Assembly: GCA_039566865.1 (NCBI GenBank)
Contig: CM076945.1
Location: 1,865,001 to 1,929,000, forward strand
Source of the DNA: Aurelia coerulea
Taxonomy: Eukaryota; Cnidaria; Scyphozoa; Semaeostomeae; Ulmaridae
Direction: 5' to 3'
DNA: 64,000 nt
Shown: piece by piece, positions 46,598 through 58,800 of the stretch
Numbering within the stretch: the first letter of the stretch is position 1
Layout: each line of letters begins with the position of its first letter
Program-made: the position numbers and the translations under genes
The notes under the pieces: model-generated
Databases searched by the model: none
Told to the model about the DNA's origin: nothing
Seen by the model: the letters and a program-made list of their open reading frames with translations, nothing else

Positions 46598-46859
46598 TTT
46601 CTGCTGGAATTTTTTGTGATTATCTTTCTTCTTTTCTTGTTGTGCATTTGCTCACATCTTGATTGCGATTTTCTTTCAAAAATCCGAGGAGAAGGGCCTA
46701 TTCTTCAACCAAAATTTTGTTTTGGAAGCTTTTAGTTTTCATTTCAAGTTGATTGAATTGCATAAATTGAAGTGAATGAACACCTCTTTCACGATACGAG
46801 GCCAAGACTGCAAGCGTGATTTTGCTGTGCACTTTCTGGAAGATTCTTGAGAAATAATA
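46598..46859. promoter_or_regulatory. Divergent promoter, MEA1 / STIP1
   Basis: 262 bases separate the MEA1 and STIP1 start codons on opposite strands. No TATA box stands out. The STIP1 side holds a heat-shock element (46833-46852). Bidirectional use is inferred from spacing. Confidence 0.55.
46833..46852 (+). promoter_or_regulatory. Heat-shock element (HSF binding site)
   Basis: Four adjoining five-base units in alternating orientation: TTTCT GGAAG ATTCT TGAGA. Three match nTTCn/nGAAn exactly and the fourth has GAG for GAA. It ends eight bases before the STIP1 ATG. STIP1 is a classical heat-inducible co-chaperone gene, so HSF1 control is expected. Confidence 0.65.
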
Positions 46860-49800
46860 ATGGCGGACGAAGAGGTAAGAATAATATTTTCGCGGACTTC
46901 CACTTATCCTAGGTTTATTGACTCCTTTCTTACAGTTTTAGCAGGCAATTGCATACATGTAATTCATTTTATTTCATTCGTTGACAAGTATTTTGACAGT
47001 TGTATTCAGCACTGAATGCACGAACGTTTTTTAAATGGCGTGCTAGCAAAACGCTGCAAAAAGATTTAGGCCTATTTTGTAAAAGTAGGCCAATCAGGGA
47101 AGTACCTCCTCGTCACGCAACCAAGGAAGTACCTTGCACTCAAAACTTTAACCATTTTAGCTACTGCACTTAAGGTATAACACACAAAGGACCTGTGCAC
47201 TTACATGACGCACACACACACACCAAGAAAAACAAGTGTTTTCATCATCAATAAATAGCTCGTAGAAAAGCTAATAATAATAATATCCTAAAATGCGCTG
47301 CATGAAATAATTATGTGTGGCAGCTATAAACAAAGAAAATTTAAACTCATATCACAGTGAAAATTGCCCTACTTCCATACTGTACAAAGGATGTGTTTAC
47401 TGATAATAAAACAGGTTATCTATTCTAAGATTTTTTAAGAAAATGAATTCCGTAAAAATTATTTATCAATCAATCCTACATACATTTCTACATAATTACT
47501 ATACAACTACTAATTCACAAGATACCATACAAAACTAAATTGAATGCACTACTTTGAATACAGATAAACTTAACCTAAGTACAATACAACTGCTGCTTTA
47601 CAAAATATTACAATACTTACAATACACTAAAGAGAAAACACTATTACGACAAAGAAAAACTTTACATGTGTATGTAAGATTGATTGATTAAGGAGGAGCT
47701 CTCTAAATAGGTTAACTAATCGAGAGAGAGCCCCCCCCCCAATAAAAACAAAGAAACTTGAATTTTTTATAAAAGCAATAACCAGAGCCATATGTGCATT
47801 AGAAATGATGGCTGGAGTGAGAAGTTAAGGCTAATAAGAGTTATGAATAGAAATTGATGAAGTGTGTCTTCAGTTGTGTCTTCAGTTGTGATCGAAAGAC
47901 TGAAACAGAACTAGCAACACGTATAAATAATGGGAGAGTATTCCAACGTTTGGAACCAAAAGTCGGAGATAACGTGTGTTTTTGAATAAATGAATGATTA
48001 AAGTGTTAAATTGTTTATGTTGATTTACAGGCAAATCAATTGAAGGTAAAGGGAAATAAACATCTTCAAGAAGGGGATTTTGATGATGCCATCAAGTGTT
48101 ACTCTGAAGCAATAGAACTGTGTCCAAAAAACCATGTGCTCTTCAGCAACAGATCTGCAGCATATGCAAAAAAAGAAAAATACAGTGAGGCACTTGTAGA
48201 TGCAAAGAAAACTGTCCAACTGAAACCTGACTGGGGAAAGGTAGGTTGACACGAAAACAGTTTTGCATTGTTAATCAAATTTACTATGAGGAGTCTCTGA
48301 AACAAGAGTGATCATGCAATATCTAGAAGTGTTACCAAGCTACCTCAGTGGCGGATTTAGAGGGGGGCAAGTGGGGGCAACTGCCCCCCCTTCATGATGA
48401 AAATTCAGCTTGGCGCCCCTATTTTGGAGAGAAAGGCGCCCCTCATCCTGACTCTAACGCACAATTTTCTAACTATTTCGATTTAGATATGGGGAAAACT
48501 CAGTAATCAAGGCATTATTTAGTAGTAAATCAAAGAATCTCCTATCAAAAGCGTCCGAAAATTTTCGCGCGCCTTAGGCGCGCTCACTTTTCCATTATAT
48601 ATTTTGGCGCCCTCTTTGCAAGTTGCCCCCCCTTCAGCTTCGGGCTGGATCCGCCCTTGAGCTACCTTGAAAGTTTTCTTCCTAGCTGCTTTTTTCAACA
48701 TAAATATAAATTGTTCATGTTCAAATCATGACATGTTCAAATCATAAGATTTAATAGCCTGATGATTTAATTACAAAACAAAAGATTTACATAAGCTAAT
48801 AGTTACTGTATAGGGTTACTTGAAGAGCTTGAAAACTCAAGTCCAAACAAGGAGCAATATTTTTATATAATAAAGTGCTTTGAAAGGGAATCAAAACTTT
48901 TGCAGGGTTATTCAAGGCTGGGTGCAGCTCTTACATACCTTGGAAGATATCGAGAGGCACAGAAGGCATACGAGGATGGTTTGAAACATGATCCAAATAA
49001 TGAACAATTGAAAAGTGGACTGGAAGATGTTAAAACACGGGCTGCATCATCAGCAAGACAAAAACCAGGTAATGCTGCTGGTTGTTTATTTTTTTAGGAC
49101 AAAACTACCGGGTGTCTCAGAAAAAGTACCCCCTTTTGACTGGAAATAGGAACCAAGCAATAAGATATCATTGCTCCCCAACTTCATAGCTAAATTTATC
49201 AATGTTCAACTTAGATGCACGTACCTTGCATTTAGAAATCGTCCACCAAACCCCGGAGATACAGGTTCGCAAGGTCAAAATTTACAGTGCACCCAAAACC
49301 AGAGGTTTTGAAAAAGGGCCTAGTCATGATTTGCATCGTGGACATTTTCCAAAGTACCTGTAGACTTTATGTTTCCGTGTTTTCCTTTTGAAAAGAATAA
49401 AAGATGCATGGACATGGCGCTGATTAAACAAATTTAGTAAAAATGTGGTAAGAGCCATAAAATCGTGCCACACCTCCAAAATAGGCGTGCATGTGCTCTT
49501 TTTCCTCTTCTTTAATATAAAACACTTGGGATCGAATACAATGCAAGGACCGTTTCCTCAAAAGAAAAGTCACTGCAAGCACAACTGAAGTAATTCAAGG
49601 TATAAATCTGTTCAAAAATAAAAAGTAAAGGTCAAAGTCGAAAATTTGTTTGCCAAATGCCTGTTTGTTGTCAAATTATGGCTAGGCCATTTCTCAAAAC
49701 CTCTGGTTTCAGGTGCACTCCAAATTTTGACCTTGTGAACTCATATCTCCGGTGTTTGGTGGCGGATTTCCAAATGCAAGGTATGTGCATTTAAGTTGAA

Positions 49801-52800
49801 GACTAACAAATGTAGCCATGAATTCAAAAAGTCCCGAAATATTATCGTTTTGTTGCCTTGTTGAGTCAAAAGGGGGTACTTTTTTTGAGACACCCAGTAT
49901 TATTTCAGGATGCAATACATGTGTAGAAATAGTCAATTTTATGTGGAATAAAAAGCATACTTTATTACCATGAGTAAGAAGTGCAAAAATATTGCTTGTT
50001 AAGACATCATCAGAGTGGATATGCTTTTAGATTTGTTGATATTTTCTTTAAAAAGCTAAAAAACGATTAAGCTACATATACATCCTTCCCCAACTGTATC
50101 AGATAAAATTGAAGGAACATTCGCTCATTCTTTGTTTCAATTTTGACAGCAAATCCATTTGATGCTCCCAATATTGAAGCAAAGCTTGCTGCTGATCCTT
50201 CGACAAGACAGTTTATGAGTGACCCTGGATTTTTGAAGATACTCAGTGACATCAAACGAAACCCAGAGGCACTGAAAATGTAAGTTTTTGTAGCACAATG
50301 ATTCTATTCTTGTTCAAAAGAATTTTCTCAAGCACAACCCAGAGGTATTGAAAATGTAAGTTTTCATAGCATACTGATTCTATTCTTGTTCAAAAGAATT
50401 TTTGCACAGCAAAGAAGTTTTTTGATCGTTTGTTGGAGGAATCACACAACAACTATTAAAATCCAAGCCCTGCACACCTTATAACGTGGGTTTCCTGGCT
50501 AAGAATCCTTGTTTTTTAGCTTTCATATTGGGCAAGAATTCTTATCATGATATAAATAATTCTTGTCATGTTAATGTGTGTAAGGCCTATGTATGTTTGT
50601 ATGTATGTACTGTATGTAATGTAATATTTTGCCATACAACTAAAATTTAAATGTAATATAAAAATTTACGAAAAGGAAGAAGACTATTTACATGTATACA
50701 ATATAATAAAAACTAATATCTAGTATAAAGCACCCCTAGTTTAGAATGGCAGGGATAGCATTAAAAGGTCAGTGCAACCTTGTTTCCATAATGGTACCTC
50801 CATAGGTAATAGAAAAGAAAAGTTTTCATGGAAAAAAGAGACGAGACAAAGATATTTTGTGTAGAAAAGTAGAAAGTAATGGCACATTCTTAAGAATGTA
50901 CACTGTATATCTGCCCTTCCCCTTTCTTTTGTTAGTTTATCAATGTAAAACCATATTGTTGTACTGAACAGAATACTGATTGCTTTTCAATGGGCATAGA
51001 AACTTACAGTATAGTGAAGGTTATAATTGTGTCTTTCCAGTTCCTCATTTTAGCAGTGCGAGGGTTAATAAATCCACTCAAAGACCTCTAACTCTCTTTG
51101 ATACAGCCATTTCTGAAACTCCTTTTAATGTAGCTGACATAACATGGAGAATTTTCTCATTTGTTATAACAGAAATGTTTTTTGGAGCTTCCTGAAATGC
51201 AACTATCATAGCAGATAGAACTAGTACGCACCTTTGAGTCTATTAACTTTTGCAGATGAATTTGCTGATCAGACAAGAACATGGCTGTTTTTCAGTGTCA
51301 TGCTTCATCACATTTCAGCGTACAATATTCAATATAAGATCCACAGTAAGCTGTGCTCATTGTCAGGCCTTCATGAACTTGATTTATCTACCGAGAAAAA
51401 AATGTGCGGTATTTATAAAGTGTTGAAAAACGACTCAAATCATGTGTATTGAAATTTTAGTTTACAGAAGAAAGATTGAAGTACAGTAGTTACAGAAATT
51501 TACAATAGTATGTCAAAATAAATAGGTCTTTTCCTTCTGTATTTATTCATGATTTTGTGCAATAGCTGTTTTCGTGAAAAGTGTCGCTAGCATAAGAAAG
51601 TCTTGTTTATTATTTTCATATTTTAATTAATTTCATAAGTAAGACAAAATGGCCAACCGCTGGTTTCAGTCATCAGGCAAATTTGGTCTTCTGAAGGTCA
51701 CAGCTCCATCATTTCTCAACGGATTTTTACGGGGATGGTTGCAAACTTTAATTGAATATCTGAAGGGCAGCATGATGCAAAAATTTGGCGAGAATCTTTT
51801 GCCGTTTTGTCGCAATCTTTAGGCAAATGGGGCACAATTTTTTTGGGTCACCCTGTAGAAGATTAACTTTGCATGGAAAAGATTCAAGAAACTATTAATC
51901 ATTACATAAACATGATATCAAGCTCTTTAGGTCTCAAATACCTTTGAAGTTCTATGTTTAAAGTCAATCTTTGTGCATACCAGGTACATAAATGATCAAC
52001 GTGTGATGCAAGCTCTTGGTGTCATTCTTGGTATCAATTTACAGACCACTGGTGAGTTATTATTTTATGCCTTATAATATTTTTTATATCTTTGTAACTT
52101 TCAAAATTCTGCTGTTTTGATTTTACAGTTCACATATATCTTATACATGGTGTTTCAGAAAAAACGCAACCGTGCTCTATTCAAAAATTTTTCAGCAAAA
52201 CGATACTATTTGAATGAATTTGACTTATACCATCTGAAAGCACATTCTGTCTTCTTTCTAATGATATCCTGGTTGGGGGTATTAATTAAGTTAGTCATCA
52301 CCTAAATGAGGTATTCGTACAGTAAGTATGGTCTATTTCAGATGCTGGAAAGTGATACGGCATTTACAAAGACGTTTACATTAAATCATATTGTTGTACT
52401 GAACAGAATACTGATTGCTTTTTGATAGGCATATAAAGTTACAGTATAGTGAAGGTTATAGTCATGTCTTTCCTTTTCCTCATTTTAGCAGTGCGAAGGT
52501 TAATATATCCACTCAAAGACCTCTAACTCTCTCTGATACAGAGCCATTTCTGAAACTCCTTTTAATGTAGCTGTCATAAAATGGATGATTTTCTCATTTG
52601 TTATGACATAAATGTTTTTGGAGCTTTCTGAAATGCAGCTATCATAGCAGATAGAACTGGTACACACCTTTGAGTCTATTAACTTTTGCAGATGAATTTG
52701 CTGATCAGACAAGAACATGGCTGTTTTTCAGTGTCATGCTTCATCACATTTCAGCGTACAATATTCAACATTAGATCTAATGTAAGCTGTGCTTATTGTC

Positions 52801-55800
52801 AGGCCTTCATAAACTTGATTTCAGCCTGGTGAATCAGAAAAAATGTAGGGCATTTATAAAATGTGGGGCACCTCAAGTGATTTTAGGCCTGAAATGTTGT
52901 GACAAAATCTGTCTAAAATAGCAATTAAAGCAAGTGTGCAATGGTAAATAGGCTCCTCTATAAATAGAACAAAGAAATAACTTAGACACAGCATTGTCTC
53001 TTAGCAAGGTAAAAATTTCATTCTTAGGCTACCCTTTGTTGACATTGTGTGCAACTTCGATTTGAGTGGGGTATTTTTAGATTATTCTGCTCTCTGCAAA
53101 TGCAAGCTTTTAACCTTGCACAAACCCTTTAAATGAATCCATTATATTAATGTAGCCAAACTACATATCATTGGAAATAAGAAAAATTGTACTTTCAGAT
53201 GATGTACATATCATTCACTTAAATCTTATCATTTTCTTGAGATTGTCAATTACAGTTAGGTTGCGTTTTTTCTGAAAAACCCTGTATATCAGTTAGCTAG
53301 ATTTTGTCCTAAATATTATTGTTTTAAGGGATTTGAGAGATGACTTTGACAGTGAGTTTTCAAAAATAGAATCCCCAAATTGCTTCCAAAATGTAGGAGA
53401 TTACCCGCTCCTGTCTCGCTAAAAACTGAAACGCAGATGTACTCAGATGAAACACACTTTCTGATCAATGATAGCCATCTCATCTCATCTCAGTCTCAAA
53501 TTTTAACTTACATTCCTACAGACATCCTTCTCATACCATTCAAGGTTGCGGTCTGATCTATTTCGAAATTCACATGACTTATATTGCATTCCATGACTAT
53601 TCTTTGACCAAAAGGATTTTAACAAGTGTGAAACGTTTTTTTATGAAGGTGCTGACATGGATGAAACACCAAAATCATATTCGAAAGAGGACGACGAAGT
53701 CGAAGAAACGACAGAGAAAAAGGAGGAGAAATCCAAAAAAGTAGAGGAAGTGCCAGATACACAGAAGCAGGTACATAGTCATCATAGAACTATAATTCAA
53801 GATTTTATGGTCTTTCTCCTTGTGTTAGATTTTTGGAAAACGGATAGTTCCTGGGCTCCGTTTTTGTCAATTAATTTCACCTATCAGTCTTCCTCAACTA
53901 GCCTACACTGTCGTTATAACCCTATGCGTTATTGAGGAATAATATTTGTTTGGACATATTCATACCTTTGACTTTTATTGACAAAATGAAGATGTATGAT
54001 CTGTGTTAAGTTTCATTGCAATCGTTGTAACTGTCTCAGATCCCTTCCAGCTTTGAATCCCTAATATTTCAATCCATTCAATGCAGTACGATAAAATATT
54101 GTCTACATGAGAATTAAACTTGTGATTACTGCTAGCTCATTTAAACTCAAATTGTTCGTTTCTGCATTCAAACCTTTCCGACAAGGCTGCTACGAACCAT
54201 TAGATGAACTCCATTCTTCATACAGTACCTAAATAAAAGAAGGGGGCAGATAGATAATTCTTCCAAGACTTTCTTCGCTACTTGCAACCCTAAGAGAAGT
54301 TGAAGTCATTTTGTGGGGAGCAACAACTTGCATTAAATTTACACCAAGGGAAATGTTATATTGCTTGGTAGAATAGACCTTCTAGCTATTCTCAAATAGA
54401 ATCTGAATCGAACGATATACTTTTTTGTAGAATTTTCGAATGTACACAAAAGCGATAGAAGCTCCAACGCCACTCAATCGAACCTCGTATAAAAATGTAT
54501 AGAAATATCATTCGATCCAGGCTCTTTTGGAGAATAGCTAAAAGTTCTATTTTGATCACTCTTCTTCGGATTTTGTAGAGAAATCTTCTTGTGATAAGTG
54601 TCAGATGATGAAAGTGGGCAGTGGTGGAAATAATATTTGCCTTCCTGCGAAGGAACGTCAAACCAGAATTCTTCCTTCCATTGTTTTATCAATTTTCTGT
54701 AGTCCCATATTTCAGTGTAGTTGCTAATCCACTAGGAACTGAAATTACGTTTAAAGTTTCTTGAGATCACAAAACTGTAAAAGAAAAGAGCATAATCCAA
54801 GCACCCAACTTTGATTTTCTTCTTTTCTTTCCTTCCTTTAGTCCTTCCTGTCTCTTCATATATTCAATTTTTGTTTTCTTTGTCATCCCATCTTCCTTCC
54901 ATCCTTCTTTCTTCCTCCTCTCCTTTTCCTTTCCAACCTGTTTCCTTTCATTTCTTCATTCCTCCCTTCATCGTTTTCTTTCTTTCTTTTCCTTCCTTCT
55001 ATTCCGCTTTCTATCTTTCCTCCCTTTTCTTCCTTCCAGACAAGAGAGCTTCCTGCGAAGCTGCTTCGCGGCTTCACGCACATTTTCCACCTCTGAAAGT
55101 GGGATTTCGTTATACAACTCCATTCTAAGATCTCTTCTGCTTGATATTTCATTGATCTTTTTCTTTTTTGTAGGCACAAGATGAGAAACAGAAAGGCAAT
55201 GATGCCTATAAGAAGAAAGATTTCGAGACTGCATTGACACATTATGATAAAGCTTTTGAACTGGATCCAACGAACGTGACTTATCTTACAAACAAAGCTG
55301 GTAAGTTTTGTTGATTGGTTGATTGGTTGATTGATTGATTGATTGATTGATTAATTGATTAAGTGATTAATTGATAAAAGTCTTCATAGAGCATGCTCCA
55401 ATCACCAAGAGTTGTTTTTAGGGGGTTTATTAGAGGGCCCCTGGAAAATCAGCTGCTTCTAAAGAGCAACCCTCCAAAAAGAATTGAATACGGAATACAA
55501 TCATATTAGATATGTGTAAATCAGTGCTGGAAAAGATACATGAAGTGGCGAATCTTCACGTATAAACAAAGTAAAATGAACTCCTATCCGGGAAAAAACT
55601 TTCGACTTGTTGCGAAGCCGTGTCAATATTTCAAACAAACAATGCGACAACAACATCAATTCACTTCAATGAGATGAGCGTAAGTTTAGGGTCCTTGTGT
55701 AGTGAGGCTAGCTTTTTATAGTATTTTAAAAGTGCGCTTCATTTGAATTTCTGCGTGCCATGCAATAGGGGCAGGAATCCTCAATTCGCTAGACTACTTA

Positions 55801-58800
55801 TTGTTTCCGTTTGTGCTGTAAATGAATTCATTGATTGGTTCATTACATTTTTGAGATGCTAAAATTACAGTCGTTTTTGCTTCCAAACAGCGGTTTATTT
55901 TGAACAAGGAAAATTCGAAGAATGCATCAAGCAGTGTGAAGAGGCTGTCGAACTTGGACGAGAACACAGAGCAGATTATAAGATTATTGCAAAGTAAGAG
56001 AAATTCTATTTATTATTATTTACGTTTTTTCAGTTTTGAAGCAAAATATCTTTGACTTATTCAAGTGTTTTAGTCAATGTGTTGCATTGTCTGCAAATTC
56101 TTATTTTACAAACATTGATTTGGGTTTTCAACACTGATGAACTCTTCAAAAAATTCTTAGCTTTTATTCTTAATATCCTCTGCTGGAAGTAGGACTCGCA
56201 AAGTATCTATGCGACCAAGTGGCCTAAAATTGGCGAGCCAATCTCTGATGTTTGATGGCTTGTGCCAAGGTCTTCTCGTTCAAGTTTAATACCGAATCCA
56301 CATTGGAAGCATTTGTCTTCTTGCTGTTCAAATGAGGCTGGAGTTTTTTGATGCACGAGCTTTACTGGGTAAACATGGGTCTTGTTTGGACCATATGGGC
56401 ACTAATGGTCCTTGCTGCTATTTTAAAAAAGAATTTCAATCGAATGATATTTTTTACATTTAGAAGTTTTCTCGCATGTGCATGATAATGACAGAAGCTC
56501 TGGTACAGAAATGTAAGAAAGATCGCTCGATCCAGGCTCTTTGTAGAATGACTGAAAGGTCTGTTACAGTTCTGGTGTGAATGCAGTGTCGTGATAACAA
56601 AAATTGACCCAGGAAGCCAAAAGTTAATTGTGTTATAACTCAATCGCTTTTATTGCACATTCTCGTGATTTGAACGCATTGGGTATATGTTGTAGATCTT
56701 TTTACTCCTTCCAGCTTGATGGAAGTATCATGGAACATTCTTGATAATCTCGGTACTGTTAACATACTGTGTTGAATAAGAGTAATGTATCACCGTTTCA
56801 AAAAGTCTTGCTCGATTTTTGAAAGCAAGAGGATTTTTGGAGATCTTTGGGGACGTTTCTTGAGAGCAAAGGATCTTGGCCAAAGGGAGGCGAGATTTTT
56901 GGAGTGATATGCGCTTGGTGGAACGCATATATGTGCAAACGAAACTAAAAGAAACGAAATGAAACAATTTCTAGTCATCTTTTCATTTAGGGCAGTGATT
57001 CTGCAACTGACACTGCTCCGGTTTACATTGATTATTAATTTTCTCCTATCCTAGGGCATTTGCAAGGATTGCAAACGTACATTACAAACAAGAAAATTAC
57101 ACCGAAGCTCTTAAATATTACGATCAGTCACTTGCAGAACATAGAGCACCTGATATTCTCAAACGCACTCAACAGGTATGGACGTCGCATTTTATCTTTG
57201 CAAGTAATCCACATAAATGCTTCTTATTTGAAATCAACCAAGCGCTTGCTTTTTTTATTCTAAGCTGAGGAGAAAATGTTGCAATTCTACCATATTTATG
57301 GCTTAAATGAAACATTGCTACTCAGCGCCTGAATTAAAGAAACAAAATCCGCCTGGTAGATCTTCAAATTTATCCATCTTTTTTCATTATAGTCTCCCGG
57401 CTTCTCTTGAAAACCATCTTTCGAATGCACATTTTACTGGTTTCAACTGGAATTTATTGAGGGATTTTGCACTATAGTATTCGATGGTCTAACCAATAGC
57501 ATTTGTGAACTGTTTGAAAATCATTTTGAGAAAAGGGACCACAAGTATGCAACGCGAAAAAATCAGAATTCATTGAAATTAGCTTAAGTGAAGCTTGAGA
57601 CTTGACGCAAGGGCTTTTATTTTCTTGCCGCTAAACTAATGCTCTACCCCCTGAAGTTAGAAAGTATAGATCTATTAGAAGAACATTGTATAGGTATCAA
57701 CGATATTTTTATTTATTGTAAACTGTAAATTTGAAACTTTGTAAGATTTTACCCTTGATTTATCGTATAGGAACAGGACTCTAGTGATAAAGTACTTTTT
57801 GTGCTGATAGATAATCCTGTATAGAAATTCGATTAATCGTTATTAATATTATAAAGGCAACTTTTGCGGCTTTGCTTGTTTTGTATTATTAGTCGAGAGA
57901 GTTTCCTTATCTGTAATCGCTAATCACTTTAAATTGCAGTGTCAATCAAAAGCAACTGATGCTATTGTGTTACAAATCTGTCCTTGTTGTTTGATTGCTT
58001 TGATTGTCAAATGTAGAATCGTTTTGGTCTATAGGTGGCACTTCATGAAATTTCATTTCAGTTCAGTTGTTACTCCTGAGAGACAGCTCACGTCTCTTTC
58101 TCGCAAAATTCGTAAGTTCCAGACCTCTTGAAAAATAGTGGCTGCGGTCACACTACTATATTTTCCCGTTGTAATATGAATTGCTTGTTTTCTTCCAATT
58201 TGTTTTTGTAGCCAGAAAGTACGACAACATAACGGTACAATGACACCCGGTCACACAGTGATATGATTTATCATGTGACAACTACGCAAGGCTGTGATTG
58301 GTTCATTCTCCAAAATAACGCTGAAATATAGGTCGGGACCTTGTTTTGCCCGTTGCTTTGCATGTGATAATTTTCTTATGGAATCAGCTCTCAGGACCAA
58401 AGCGCTGTAACAGCGCTGTATGTGAAAACCCAATGCAGTCACATATCACAGCGTAATTAACCCGTTGTTTTCAAGGGATACAACGGGGTAAAAACGTCTA
58501 GTGTGACCGCAGCCAATATCTAGCGTTGATCTGCAAAAGTTGATTTGCTGCAAGATTAAATGCACAACAGTTGAAATTTCTCATTCTTTGGTATTGAGAT
58601 CGTCGGCTCAAGTTTGGTCGAACTCAGGTCGGAGTTCGGTAAGAAGTAGGATTGAATTGTCAGAAACAATCAGGATTTCTATTTTTCTGAAAGTTGTTGA
58701 AAATCAGTTTATCTAGCGGAAGATGACATCGTGCGTATAAAAATAAGAGACATGGGGATTGATTTGTGACTGATGGAATCTTATTTAAGCGTCTTGTTTT

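Noticed and set aside
51838..51860. GGGTCACCCTGTA resembling a TIR element right end
   Set aside because: No matching left terminus could be found, so a single decayed end or chance.
54883..55270. Lys/Arg-rich minus-strand frames of 100-119 codons
   Set aside because: Created by the purine-rich complement of the pyrimidine tract; low complexity and overlapping the STIP1 exon 7 region.
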